NCBI GenBank assembly: GCA_030620935.1
Contig: JAUXIP010000035.1
Coordinates: 1-11,259 of the forward strand
Length of the DNA: 11,259 bases
Direction: 5' to 3'
Source: Deltaproteobacteria bacterium
GTDB taxonomy: Bacteria; Desulfobacterota_B; Binatia; UBA9968
In this document: one piece after another, positions 1 to 7,234 of the stretch
Layout of the letters: every line of letters starts with the position of its first letter
Numbering within the stretch: position 1 is the stretch's first letter
Translations under genes and position numbers: made by a program
The notes under the pieces: model-generated
Told to the model about the DNA's origin: nothing
The model's input: the letters and a program-made list of their open reading frames with translations, nothing else
Databases searched by the model: none

Positions 1-336
1 AAGATCGGCTTTGATCGCATGGCGAACCGGCCTGTTTTCCTCGTCGGGAAACATCTTCAACCACTCTCGGTTGACCAGCTCCCGGTGCTTCATATCTTTC
101 AAGAAAACCGTCATCTTCGCGATATCTTCGGTCGACCCGCCGGCGGCCTTCATCACGCGCCGGATATTCTCGAAAGCCAGCTCCACTTGCCGCTCCGGCT
201 CCTTGGGAGACGAATTTGTTTCCGGGTCATGTCCTCCGATGGCCGAAGAGAAAACCATCTGGCCGATTTTTACAGCGGTCGGAATAGGATTGCGATGTTG
301 CGGCAACCCTTCCTTAAGGACTTTCCTTTTTGCCAT
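1..336 (-). CDS. Rid (RidA/YjgF/UK114) family protein, 3' part outside window
   Basis: Reading the minus strand from the ATG at 336 gives an open frame to the window edge (112 codons, no stop). It begins MAKRKVLKEGLPQHRNPIP, followed by a Rid-like core: IGQMVFSSAIGGHDP, then the helix QVELAFENIRRVMKAAGGS, then DIAKMTVFLKDM. Rid proteins are small trimeric enzymes of about 130 residues that hydrolyse reactive enamines/imines; some relatives are 2-aminomuconate deaminases in aminophenol degradation. The arginine of the active site normally lies near residue 105 or beyond, so it cannot be judged reliably here. A strong Shine-Dalgarno sequence (AGGAGG) sits 6 bases before the ATG. The gene follows the dioxygenase stop by 11 bases, so the two are almost certainly co-transcribed. 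The family call is firm; a deaminase role is inferred from the neighbour only. Confidence 0.85.
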   Translation of the reverse strand, partial: MAKRKVLKEGLPQHRNPIPTAVKIGQMVFSSAIGGHDPETNSSPKEPERQVELAFENIRRVMKAAGGSTEDIAKMTVFLKDMKHRELVNREWLKMFPDEENRPVRHAIKADL

Positions 337-347
337 TGCGACCCCTC

Positions 348-1304
348 CTAGACCCAGTAGCTAAAACCCATGCCGCAGCCGGTGCCTGCCGGTGAGCGGT
401 AGGTGGGAACATAGTCCACCAGCTTCATCTCCATCGGTTCGACGACGCCCGCAAGAGCAACCCAGTTGAGGATCTCCGAGGTCCCCCCGCGGAGTTTCTC
501 CCGTGGCAGCCGCCAGAGCTTCTCGCGATTCTTTGTCACGAGTGCATCGATAGTCAGTCGATCCAGCTCCTCGTCGATCACGACATGGCTCAGCCCGCCC
601 GACGCCATCACTGCGACGCGCTGGTCGGCATCCCAGGACTCGATGGCCTGACGCACGGCCTGACCCAAAGCGTAGCACCGCTTGGGCGTCGGCTGGTTCG
701 GTGGATAGTAGGTATTGACCATCACGGGGACCATCGGCAGGGTGCTCCCGGGCCAGATGCGGCGGTACAAAAAACTAAAGGCGTGACCGACGCCGATCTC
801 CTTGCGCAAACGGTCACAGCGGGCAATGTCGAATTCGTCGTTAATCAGTGACAGGACGCAATGCTCGGCCAATTCGTAGCCGGTGCGGTATTCTCCGGCG
901 GTTTCCGCCCATCCACTCTCTTCGGCCGCCTTCCACTCGGAAGGGTTGCGGCCGGTATGTTTCACCACCGGGAGAGACTTGCCGTGATAGACGGCAAAGG
1001 TGGGCATGTTGTCGTCGTGGAACTGCTCGTGCTGGTCGTCGCCGAAAACCACGACCACATCGACCTTCGCTCTTTGCAGAACATCCCCGGTTGTTTTGAT
1101 CGCTCTCTGACATGCCTCGTCTCTTTCCTGCATCTTTTTCTCTGTAAGTTCCCGGTCGATGTCCGGCTTGGCACGTTGCAGCAAGCCCTGATAATCCAAA
1201 CGGGCATCATGCTCGTCTTTTTCCCGAAGCAAACGCCACTCGCGCGCGCGGATACTCAACTGGGGACTATGCGAAGCACCGATTCCTAAAACAATCTTTG
1301 CCAT
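348..1304 (-). CDS. LigB-family extradiol ring-cleavage dioxygenase (catalytic subunit type)
   Basis: This 318-residue protein belongs to the class III extradiol dioxygenases (LigB fold), which use non-haem Fe(II) to open catechol-like rings; the family includes the protocatechuate 4,5-dioxygenase, gallate dioxygenase and 2-aminophenol 1,6-dioxygenase large subunits. The N-terminus reads MAKIVLGIGASHSPQL, with His12 where LigB places its first iron ligand. Other likely active-site residues are His92 (FGDDQHEQF), His174 (GVGHAFSF), His240 (ASGGLSH, matching the catalytic His of LigB) and Glu277 (GGTSEILNW, candidate third ligand). The C-terminus (SPAGTGCGMGFSYWV) is typical of the group. No LigA-type small subunit is next to it, so it may work alone or with a distant partner. 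It heads an operon with the Rid gene and has a promoter candidate about 75 bases upstream. The substrate is unknown. Confidence 0.88.
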   Translation of the reverse strand: MAKIVLGIGASHSPQLSIRAREWRLLREKDEHDARLDYQGLLQRAKPDIDRELTEKKMQERDEACQRAIKTTGDVLQRAKVDVVVVFGDDQHEQFHDDNMPTFAVYHGKSLPVVKHTGRNPSEWKAAEESGWAETAGEYRTGYELAEHCVLSLINDEFDIARCDRLRKEIGVGHAFSFLYRRIWPGSTLPMVPVMVNTYYPPNQPTPKRCYALGQAVRQAIESWDADQRVAVMASGGLSHVVIDEELDRLTIDALVTKNREKLWRLPREKLRGGTSEILNWVALAGVVEPMEMKLVDYVPTYRSPAGTGCGMGFSYWV

Positions 1305-1378
1305 CTCTGCCTAGGATCCTGAGGTAACTATACGCTTCTCAGGGCCAGCGGATCAACCAACGTCACCGACTCAAAATC

Positions 1379-1406
1379 TCTATAAGCAAAGTTGAGCTTC
1401 TGTCAA
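1379..1406 (-). promoter_or_regulatory. sigma70-type promoter for the dioxygenase-Rid operon
   Basis: On the minus strand a perfect -35 box TTGACA (1401-1406) is followed by a 16-base spacer and TATAGA (1379-1384, four of six matches to TATAAT). Transcription would begin near 1372 and give a leader of about 67 bases before the ATG at 1304. The orientation and distance suit the operon; the match is by eye. Confidence 0.6.
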
Positions 1407-1464
1407 GTGTCCTTGGGCTCTCTCTCAACAAGTGCGGTTCCTCAGGAGAAAACCTTCCGGCCTC

Positions 1465-1502
1465 GGTTCGAGAACCTCACCACCCTGGGCCTGTCGAAGG
1501 GC
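1465..1502. repeat. possible remnant of a dispersed intergenic repeat
   Basis: The core at 1483-1502 reads CCCTGGGCCTGTCGAAGGGC and is preceded by GGTTCGAGAACCTCACCA. From memory it resembles short imperfect palindromes of the CCTTCGACAGGCTCAGGG type found in many copies between genes of uncultured bacteria. Only one copy is in the window, so its repeat nature cannot be shown here. Confidence 0.35.
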
Positions 1503-1748
1503 CTCCAACCTCCACGTCCCTGTGCCTTTCCTCCCTCGGAACCGGATGAATCGTAGCGCTGCTGCGCGGGGGGCCTGCTCCGAAGAAAAGGAGACGTCCG
1601 ACACTAAAGCACCTTGAGGGAAACGAACCTAACAGGTTAGGCGCTTAGGGGCAGAGAAGTAGAGGTCCATCGGCTCCCGCTGAGGAGTAGGCCCCCTGCG
1701 CTTCTCTGGAGCACCACACTTTTCGAAATGGAGCCGTATGCTTGGCGC

Positions 1749-1784
1749 TTGATTCGGCCAAAAGATGACGATATAGGTTGGCCG
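1749..1784 (+). promoter_or_regulatory. promoter candidate with overlapping inverted repeat (operator-like)
   Basis: TTGATT (1749-1754), a 17-base spacer and TATAGG (1772-1777) form a fair sigma70-type promoter for the ABC importer, about 130 bases before its first ATG. A perfect 7-base inverted repeat, CGGCCAA at 1755-1761 and TTGGCCG at 1778-1784, begins right after the -35 box and ends past the -10 box. A protein bound there would occlude RNA polymerase. It could instead form an RNA hairpin only if transcription started further upstream. Confidence 0.45.
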
Positions 1785-1914
1785 GACGATAGAGGCCTAG
1801 GCTGGATGATTAGGGTGTTGCTCCCGACGGAAAGTCCAGTTCGCTTCTCAGTTCCTGGGATAGTTTGAAATTCAATGGCTTAATAAAGTTGACCTCAAAA
1901 CAAAGGAGGCTCCG

Positions 1915-2973
1915 ATGAAAGTCAATATAAAAAACTTGATCTTATCAGGGTTTTTCTTGTGTGCTCTTTCACTTTACCCAAATCCGGCCTTATCGGGCCC
2001 ACTGGATCCTTATATCAAAGCAGCTAAAAAGGAAGGCTCAGTTAGGCTCGGCATCACAGTGAGAAAGACTAGTCATGGCAAGCCTACGGGCAAAAAATAT
2101 CTGAAGGCATTTAACGACCGCTATCCTTTTCTGAAAGTGGAATTCAGAAGAATCGGCGGCTCCCGGGAACGGGAAAGGGTTTTTTCGGAAATGGCAGCCG
2201 GCCTTTTCAAATATGACGTTGTTGTTGTGAGCGAGACGATGGTCCCTAACGTTCTTAAAGCGAATATGGCTTGGGCTGTGGACTGGGAAAAACTGGGAGT
2301 CCCAAGGGCATTAATTCACCCGGACAAGGTGGGTGTGTCCTTAAGGACGCCGGTTTTTGGCATAGCTTATAATCGGGAGATGGTCTCGGATAAGGAGGCT
2401 CAAACCTTTACATGGGAAACCTGCACGGACCCAAAATGGCGAGGCAAAACTGTCATGGATGATCGGCCGCGCCATCTAAATATCCTTTATCAGGACAACG
2501 GCTGGGGGCGTGAAAAGACCCTCGATTACGCAAAACGCTGGAAGGCTAATCGACCCATCATGGAAGCCAGCCGCTCGACGGCAGCTCAAAAACTTTCCGT
2601 CGGGGCCTATCCTTTGATTTGTGGCTCGCCCCGGCGGCAGGTCAAGGATCTGAATGTCCATGCCGGTGTCCGTTCGATCGGCATCGCCTATCCGGAGCCG
2701 GTCCCGGTCGGGGTCGGGGATGTTATCTACGTGCCCAAAAAGGCTAAACATCCCAATGCCGGAATTTTATTCCTCGCTTGGTCGGCAACTCGAGAGGCAC
2801 AAAATCTGCTCGACAAGGTCAACTTTTCTGGGCACCCCGCATTTGAAGGGAATGAAGTTCGGAAGGATCTCGAGGGAAAGAAAGTCGTTTATGGGAGCTG
2901 GGAATACAGCCTTCGGGCGGATGATATTCTGGCGGAGATCCTTATAACCATGGGATTTCCCGTGGTCCGCTAA
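1915..2973 (+). CDS. ABC importer periplasmic solute-binding protein
   Basis: This 352-residue protein has a Sec signal peptide (KVNIKN, then a hydrophobic stretch LILSGFFLCALSLYP, likely cut after ALS at about residue 27) and should work in the periplasm. The mature part follows the extracellular solute-binding protein pattern of the AfuA/FbpA-like iron and polyamine group: DPYIKAAKKEGSV near the N-terminus, YDVVVVSE at 100-107, a middle FGIAYNREMV segment, and VPVGVGDVIYVPKKAKHPN at 263-281. The adjacent tyrosine pair that binds iron in FbpA is not evident; Tyr232 stands alone in GAYPLICGS, so ferric iron is not supported as the ligand. Cys170 and Cys236 might form a disulphide. A strong Shine-Dalgarno (AAAGGAGG, 1902-1909) fixes the start. 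It is the first gene of a three-gene importer operon. The substrate is unknown. Confidence 0.88.
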   Translation: MKVNIKNLILSGFFLCALSLYPNPALSGPLDPYIKAAKKEGSVRLGITVRKTSHGKPTGKKYLKAFNDRYPFLKVEFRRIGGSRERERVFSEMAAGLFKYDVVVVSETMVPNVLKANMAWAVDWEKLGVPRALIHPDKVGVSLRTPVFGIAYNREMVSDKEAQTFTWETCTDPKWRGKTVMDDRPRHLNILYQDNGWGREKTLDYAKRWKANRPIMEASRSTAAQKLSVGAYPLICGSPRRQVKDLNVHAGVRSIGIAYPEPVPVGVGDVIYVPKKAKHPNAGILFLAWSATREAQNLLDKVNFSGHPAFEGNEVRKDLEGKKVVYGSWEYSLRADDILAEILITMGFPVVR

Positions 2974-3018
2974 CGTCATAGATCCCAGACCTAAGCAAGA
3001 GTAAGTCTCATTAGGACT

Positions 3019-4770
3019 ATGGCTGCCGTAGCCTTTTCTGACCGTTTCACGTGGGTTCGCCAACGCCTTGGACCTAATCTCCTTTTCGCTGGAGTGGTGT
3101 TGGTCCTGCTGTGGTTGATATTGGTTCCACTAGGGCAGCTAATCCTGAACAGTTTCCGGGCCGGTCATCCGGCTCTCCCCTCGCCATTTACCCTGCAAAA
3201 TTATTTGGTGGGTTTCGCAAATCCATTAACGTATCAGATGATATGGAACACTTTCTTCTTTGCCGGTTTCGGGACCATCTTAACGGTGTCGATTGCAGTG
3301 CTGTTCGCCTGGTTGACGGAGAGGACGGATATGCCCGGCCGCAATATGGCCTGGAGCCTGCTTCTGATCCCCCTGGCGATGCCTGGATTTCTCTTTTCCA
3401 TCGCGTGGATTTTCCTTCTCGATTCCCGAGTGGGCCTGATGAATATTTGGTTGCGCTCTCTCTTATCCTTTTTTGGAACTGAGCTCGAGACCGGCCCACT
3501 GAACATCTATTCGATGGCCGGTATGATTTACCTTGACGGTCTTCGTGGAGTGACGACGGTATTTTTGCTTGTCGTTGGGTCCTTCCGGGCGATGGATCCC
3601 AACCTGGAGGAGGCGGCGCGCATCGCTGGGGCGGGGGCATGGATCACCTTCAGGCGCATCACTCTTCCTACCTTGCTTCCAGCCATCTTTGCAGCGTTTC
3701 TCTACTCTTTTATTTCTTCGATGGAATCCTTCGAGGCCCCTCTGCTTGTCGGGCTCCCCGCAGGGATCTATGTCTATAGCACGATGATCTATTTCTCGAC
3801 CCGCCTCATGCCGAGTTATGGGCTGGCTGCGGCTTTTGCCGTGAGCTATTGCCTTATAGCCGTCGTCCTTGTAGTGATTTACCAGCGAGTCACCCTGAGA
3901 GGTGTCGAGCGGTTCGCGACCATCACGGGAAAGGGTTATCGACCGCGCGTGGCCCGCCTGGGGCGGCTGCGCTGGCCGGCGCTCGGCCTAGTTATTTGTT
4001 ATTTTACCCTGGCCGTTGCTCTTCCCCTTTTCATCCTGACCTGGGCGGCACTATCTCCTACTTACGCCCATCCCAGCTGGGAGGGCGTAGGTGGATTAAC
4101 CCTGATACACTTTCGCCATGTTTTCTCTGAGCCAGGAATTTGGCAAGCCACACGGAATACCATCGTGGTCGCCTTGACGACGGCGACGCTGACGGTGCTT
4201 CTCTCCTTTTTCGTGTCGTGGATTGTCGTCCGTACGAGGATGCGGGGGCGTCTCTTGCTTGACAGTCTCACCTTTCTTGCGCACGCCATTCCGGGGATCG
4301 TGATTGCGCTGGCATTCATCTTTGTTTATCTCCAGGCCCCCTTCAAGTACCTCCAGCTTTACGGCACCGTATGGATCGTTTCTCTCGCCTTGGTGACTTC
4401 GTATATAGCTTTCACGACTCGGACGACGAATGCCGCCATTGCCCAGGTCCATAAGGAGCTGGAGGAAGCTGCCCGGATCTCGGGAGTGGGACGGATCACG
4501 ACAATATTTCGCATTACGCTTCCGCTCATATTCCCGGCATTTGCGGCCGCCTGGATATGGGTAGCTGCACATGCTATCCGCTCCTTTTCCGTGCCGGTTA
4601 TGCTGGCTAGCGAAGGGAACTGGACGCTGTCCGTGATTCTGTGGCGCATTTGGGATGAGCAGAATGCCTTGACTACAGCTGCCGCCCTCGGTGTTATCTT
4701 CATCCTTAGCGTATCGGCCCTTACTTTCCTGGGGCGGCGAGTGATCGTGAGAGCTTTCTCGGTGGAGTAG
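3019..4770 (+). CDS. ABC importer permease, two fused transmembrane domains (FbpB-like)
   Basis: This 583-residue inner-membrane protein contains two binding-protein-dependent permease domains joined in one chain, the arrangement of FbpB/AfuB-type importers. Each half has about six membrane helices, for example residues 20-42, 75-98, 110-134, 162-187 and 268-289 in the first half, and 319-344, 379-404, 414-437, 445-466 and 552-571 in the second. Each carries the EAA loop that docks on the ATPase: EEAARIAGAG with RRITLPTLLPA (about 197-221) and EEAARISGVG with FRITLPLIFPA (about 482-507). The fused chain supplies both halves of the channel, so no second permease gene is needed. It begins 45 bases after the binding protein and ends 5 bases before the ATPase. 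The ribosome site is weak (AGGA only 2 bases before the ATG), so a slightly different start is possible. Confidence 0.92.
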   Translation: MAAVAFSDRFTWVRQRLGPNLLFAGVVLVLLWLILVPLGQLILNSFRAGHPALPSPFTLQNYLVGFANPLTYQMIWNTFFFAGFGTILTVSIAVLFAWLTERTDMPGRNMAWSLLLIPLAMPGFLFSIAWIFLLDSRVGLMNIWLRSLLSFFGTELETGPLNIYSMAGMIYLDGLRGVTTVFLLVVGSFRAMDPNLEEAARIAGAGAWITFRRITLPTLLPAIFAAFLYSFISSMESFEAPLLVGLPAGIYVYSTMIYFSTRLMPSYGLAAAFAVSYCLIAVVLVVIYQRVTLRGVERFATITGKGYRPRVARLGRLRWPALGLVICYFTLAVALPLFILTWAALSPTYAHPSWEGVGGLTLIHFRHVFSEPGIWQATRNTIVVALTTATLTVLLSFFVSWIVVRTRMRGRLLLDSLTFLAHAIPGIVIALAFIFVYLQAPFKYLQLYGTVWIVSLALVTSYIAFTTRTTNAAIAQVHKELEEAARISGVGRITTIFRITLPLIFPAFAAAWIWVAAHAIRSFSVPVMLASEGNWTLSVILWRIWDEQNALTTAAALGVIFILSVSALTFLGRRVIVRAFSVE

Positions 4771-4775
4771 ACAAG

Positions 4776-5897
4776 ATGGAACTTATCGTTCAAAACCTAA
4801 AAAAGATCTTCAGGACTAATAAGGACGAGGTGCAAGCTGTTCACGGGGTCTCTTTTACCGTCCCCAAAGGTATGTTTTTTACGCTCTTGGGCCCCAGCGG
4901 CAGCGGGAAGACAACTATCCTCCGATGCGTCGGCGGCCTGGAAATGCCGGACAGCGGCGAGATTCGACTTGGGGAAAAGGTTTTCTACTCGGACGAGAAA
5001 CGGATCGTCCTGATGCCGGAGGAGCGAGGCATCGGCATGGTGTTTCAGTCCTACGCTATCTGGCCACACATGACGGTCTTCAACAACATAGCTTTCCCAT
5101 TAAGGTATGGCTTGAAGCGAGTCTCAAGCGCAGAGGTTAAAAACAAAGTCCATCGGGTCCTTAACCTGGTCCACATGGAAGGTCTGGAAACGCGCATGGC
5201 TACTCAGCTCTCCGGCGGTCAACAGCAGCGTGTGGCCCTTGCGCGGGCCCTGGTTTCCGAGCCGGACCTCCTGCTCCTCGACGAGCCGCTTTCCAATCTC
5301 GACGCCAAGCTGCGCGAAGAGATGCGCATCGAGATCCGTCGCATTCAGAAAACCCTGAACCTGACGACCATCTATGTCACCCATGATCAGGCCGAGGCCC
5401 TTTCCATGTCGGACCAGGTAGCCCTTCTCCGAAGCGGCAAGATCGTCCAGATCGGCGTCCCAAGGGAACTCTATGAGAGGCCCAGCGACGTTTTTACCAG
5501 CTCGTTTATCGGCACGAGCAATAAGCTCACGGGGACCCTTGAGCGCGTGGCCAAAGAAGGGTCTCTCGGAATGGTTAGGATTCAGGGACGCGATTTGATC
5601 TGCCTGATCGGAGAAGGCTGCAAGGTAAAAAAGAAAGTCGTCGTCAGCATCCGTCCCGAGGATATCGAAGTTGCCATTGTCAACAATCCGACCGAAGACG
5701 GCTGGAAAGGCGTCGTTCGCCAGGTGGTCTACTTCGGAGACAACATGAGCTGCGAGATCGACACGGCAGGAGAGATCCTCCGCGCCAAACTCCATCCTTC
5801 CGTCAAACTCGAAGAAGGCCAACAAGTGCTTTTGAGCTTCAGATCCGAGCGGTGCGTCGCCTTCCCACCCGAGGCCTCAAACGATGGGGCCCCATGA
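4776..5897 (+). CDS. ABC importer ATP-binding protein with TOBE domain
   Basis: This 373-residue cytoplasmic ATPase powers the importer. All nucleotide-binding motifs are intact: Walker A GPSGSGKT (39-46), Q-loop FQSYAIWPH (Gln91), signature LSGGQQQRVALARAL (145-159), Walker B LLLLDEP (165-171), D-loop SNLD (173-176) and H-loop His203 in VTHDQAEA. The part after about residue 240 (FIGTSNKLTGTL, SIRPEDIEV) is the TOBE-containing regulatory domain of the CysA/PotA/FbpC-type subfamily. The length is usual for that group. The gene starts 5 bases after the permease stop, with a GGTGGAG ribosome site inside the permease end, which points to translational coupling. Its last codons overlap a 12-base palindrome, ATGGGGCCCCAT (5884-5895). 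Family-level function is certain; the substrate is not. Confidence 0.95.
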   Translation: MELIVQNLKKIFRTNKDEVQAVHGVSFTVPKGMFFTLLGPSGSGKTTILRCVGGLEMPDSGEIRLGEKVFYSDEKRIVLMPEERGIGMVFQSYAIWPHMTVFNNIAFPLRYGLKRVSSAEVKNKVHRVLNLVHMEGLETRMATQLSGGQQQRVALARALVSEPDLLLLDEPLSNLDAKLREEMRIEIRRIQKTLNLTTIYVTHDQAEALSMSDQVALLRSGKIVQIGVPRELYERPSDVFTSSFIGTSNKLTGTLERVAKEGSLGMVRIQGRDLICLIGEGCKVKKKVVVSIRPEDIEVAIVNNPTEDGWKGVVRQVVYFGDNMSCEIDTAGEILRAKLHPSVKLEEGQQVLLSFRSERCVAFPPEASNDGAP

Positions 5898-5948
5898 GGT
5901 AAAAGTTTCCCCTCACGACCACAATCACGCTCCTATTTCTGTGAGTTC

Positions 5949-6182
5949 TCATCGCTGATCGGGAAGCTTCAGATACAGGGCCCATACACCTCCCGAAAGG
6001 ATGAGGCCTCCCGCCGAGGTGAAGCCCAGAGCGAAAGAGCTCGTGTCGCCTACGATACCGAGAAACACCGGGATCAATCCGCTCCCCGTGATAAACTCTT
6101 TGCGAGCGCAGGATCCCTTTTTGCCTTTACGCAAGGAGCTAAAGAAGGCGTCTGCGTCGGGAAAAACAAAACCTTGATTTTC
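5949..6182 (-). pseudogene. probable 3' remnant of an MFS transporter
   Basis: A minus-strand frame open from 6182 to the stop at 5949 gives 77 residues and has no good start; only TTG codons are available and no ribosome site is visible. Its C-terminal 45 or so residues (GSGLIPVFLGIVGD, then SSFALGFTSAGGLILSGGVW, then a short charged tail) look like the last two helices of a major facilitator transporter, including the common G-x-x-x-D/aF pattern. The frame is closed by a TGA at 6183-6185 and the expected 350 upstream residues are absent: this strand is opposite the YdjM-like gene. It therefore looks like the broken end of a lost transporter gene. A short unrelated hydrophobic ORF cannot be excluded. 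Confidence 0.4.
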
Positions 6183-6204
6183 TCAAGAAGGAGGAGACTA
6201 TCCC

Positions 6205-7143
6205 CTGGATATTGTAACTCACGGCATTACAGGACTTCTTGTTTCTCGCGCTGTTCCGAGCGGGCACAATGTTTCCATTATGGCGGCCGGTCTTATTGGT
6301 GCGCTGGCTCCAGACTTGGATGCTGCGGCTAGGCTTTGGGATCCCATGGCAGTTATCACTGTGCATCGCGCCGCCACACATTCCTTAATCGGTGGACTGT
6401 TAGTCGCTTTAGTAGTGGCGATATTGGTGTGGGGCTTCACCCGGGAGAATTTCTTCGGCCTCTTTGGTATTGCCTATCTTGGACTTCTGTCGCATATAGG
6501 ATTAGACGTCCTCACATCTTTCGGAACAGCCATTTTGTGGCCTCTAACGAACCGACGTTTCGCTTTGTCGCTACATTATGTCGTTGACCCGATCTTTACC
6601 ACTCTTGTTCTTAGCTTGCTGATTGGCTCGTTTCGGTTGAGCCGAAAGAGGACTTCTCTGGCACGGGCAGCCCTTGTAGGGATCGTAGCGTATGTGTTCA
6701 TTACATGGGTTCACCAATCCATAGCACTCACGCAGTGGGAAAGATTTACAACGTCTCAGGGAATAAGGCCAATCCGATCGGCTGTTATCCCGCTCTTCCC
6801 TGGACCTCTTCGCTGGCTGGGGTTGGCTGAGACAGAGACGGCATTATATCAAAAACCTTTTTGGCTTTATGGACAAGCTTCAGGACCTCCTCATCTCTTT
6901 TCTAAGACCAATGATGAGGATTTCAAATCTGTGCGGCAGTTAAGAGAGGTGCAGCTTTTTTTGAACTTTGCCCGCTTCCCATGGCGTCGCGTGCGGACCG
7001 AGGGGTCTTTCCGAGTTTTTGAGTATCGAGACCTAGCCTTTGCTGATCATCCGATGGGTATACTGGGGGGACCCTTGTCCCTACGGATCTGGGTAGATGA
7101 ATCGAACTCCGTCAGAAAAGTAGAGCTTGGGCATCGGTTTTAG
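6205..7143 (+). CDS. YdjM/YbcI-like (DUF457) integral membrane protein, probable CTG start
   Basis: The first ATG is at 6280, but the same frame extends upstream through residues matching the conserved family N-terminus (DIVTHGITGLLVSRAVPSG), led by a CTG at 6205. AAGGAGGAG at 6188-6196 lies a correct 10 bases before it, and no ATG, GTG or TTG exists in frame before the stop at 6175. With the CTG start the protein is 312 residues. Conserved polar residues are His6, Asp37 and Asp39 (APDLD), His54 and His59 (HRAATHS), His97 and Asp101 (SHIGLD), and His124 and Asp128. These explain the predicted metal-dependent hydrolase label of the family, whose activity is largely unproven; E. coli YdjM is LexA-regulated. 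Four or so membrane helices lie between about 58 and 170, and a soluble tail of about 120 residues follows. It seems to be a single-gene unit. Confidence 0.8.
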   Translation: MDIVTHGITGLLVSRAVPSGHNVSIMAAGLIGALAPDLDAAARLWDPMAVITVHRAATHSLIGGLLVALVVAILVWGFTRENFFGLFGIAYLGLLSHIGLDVLTSFGTAILWPLTNRRFALSLHYVVDPIFTTLVLSLLIGSFRLSRKRTSLARAALVGIVAYVFITWVHQSIALTQWERFTTSQGIRPIRSAVIPLFPGPLRWLGLAETETALYQKPFWLYGQASGPPHLFSKTNDEDFKSVRQLREVQLFLNFARFPWRRVRTEGSFRVFEYRDLAFADHPMGILGGPLSLRIWVDESNSVRKVELGHRF

Positions 7144-7234
7144 ACTATGTGCGCGGTGATAGAGAGATTTTGACATGTCGCCAACGAGGGAGAAGCTTCC
7201 AATCTGCCTCCTGAATCCTGAACGGTATCGTTAA

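Larger units (their letters stand above)
1305..1914. other. 610-base divergent intergenic region
   Basis: This region separates the minus-strand dioxygenase operon from the plus-strand ABC importer. It holds the two promoter candidates and the repeat-like element listed separately. It also contains a perfect 14-base palindrome, CCTAACAGGTTAGG (1628-1641), and an 8-base inverted repeat, CAGAGAAG/CTTCTCTG (1652-1659 and 1701-1708), enclosing a smaller GGC-TCC/GGA-GCC stem. The only notable open frame (1432-1617) has no ribosome site and resembles no protein family. I recognise no known riboswitch or RNA gene. Confidence 0.6.

Noticed and set aside
1432..1617. 61-codon plus-strand frame in the divergent intergenic region
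   Set aside because: No Shine-Dalgarno, low-complexity Arg/Ser/Pro composition, and it overlaps the repeat-like element.
1785..1914. Riboswitch in the importer leader
   Set aside because: No conserved core of a known riboswitch class was recognised and the visible stems are short.
5124..5825. Minus-strand open frame of 233 codons across the ABC ATPase
   Set aside because: It is antisense to an ATPase with every motif intact, and has no ribosome site or family resemblance.
5884..5895. Palindrome ATGGGGCCCCAT as a terminator of the ABC operon
   Set aside because: It lies within the last ATPase codons, leaves no loop when fully paired, and has no T run after it.
7170..7198. Perfect TTGACA (7170-7175) before the cupredoxin-like gene
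   Set aside because: The sequence at the right spacing (AAGCTT) matches TATAAT at only two positions, so a promoter is not supported.
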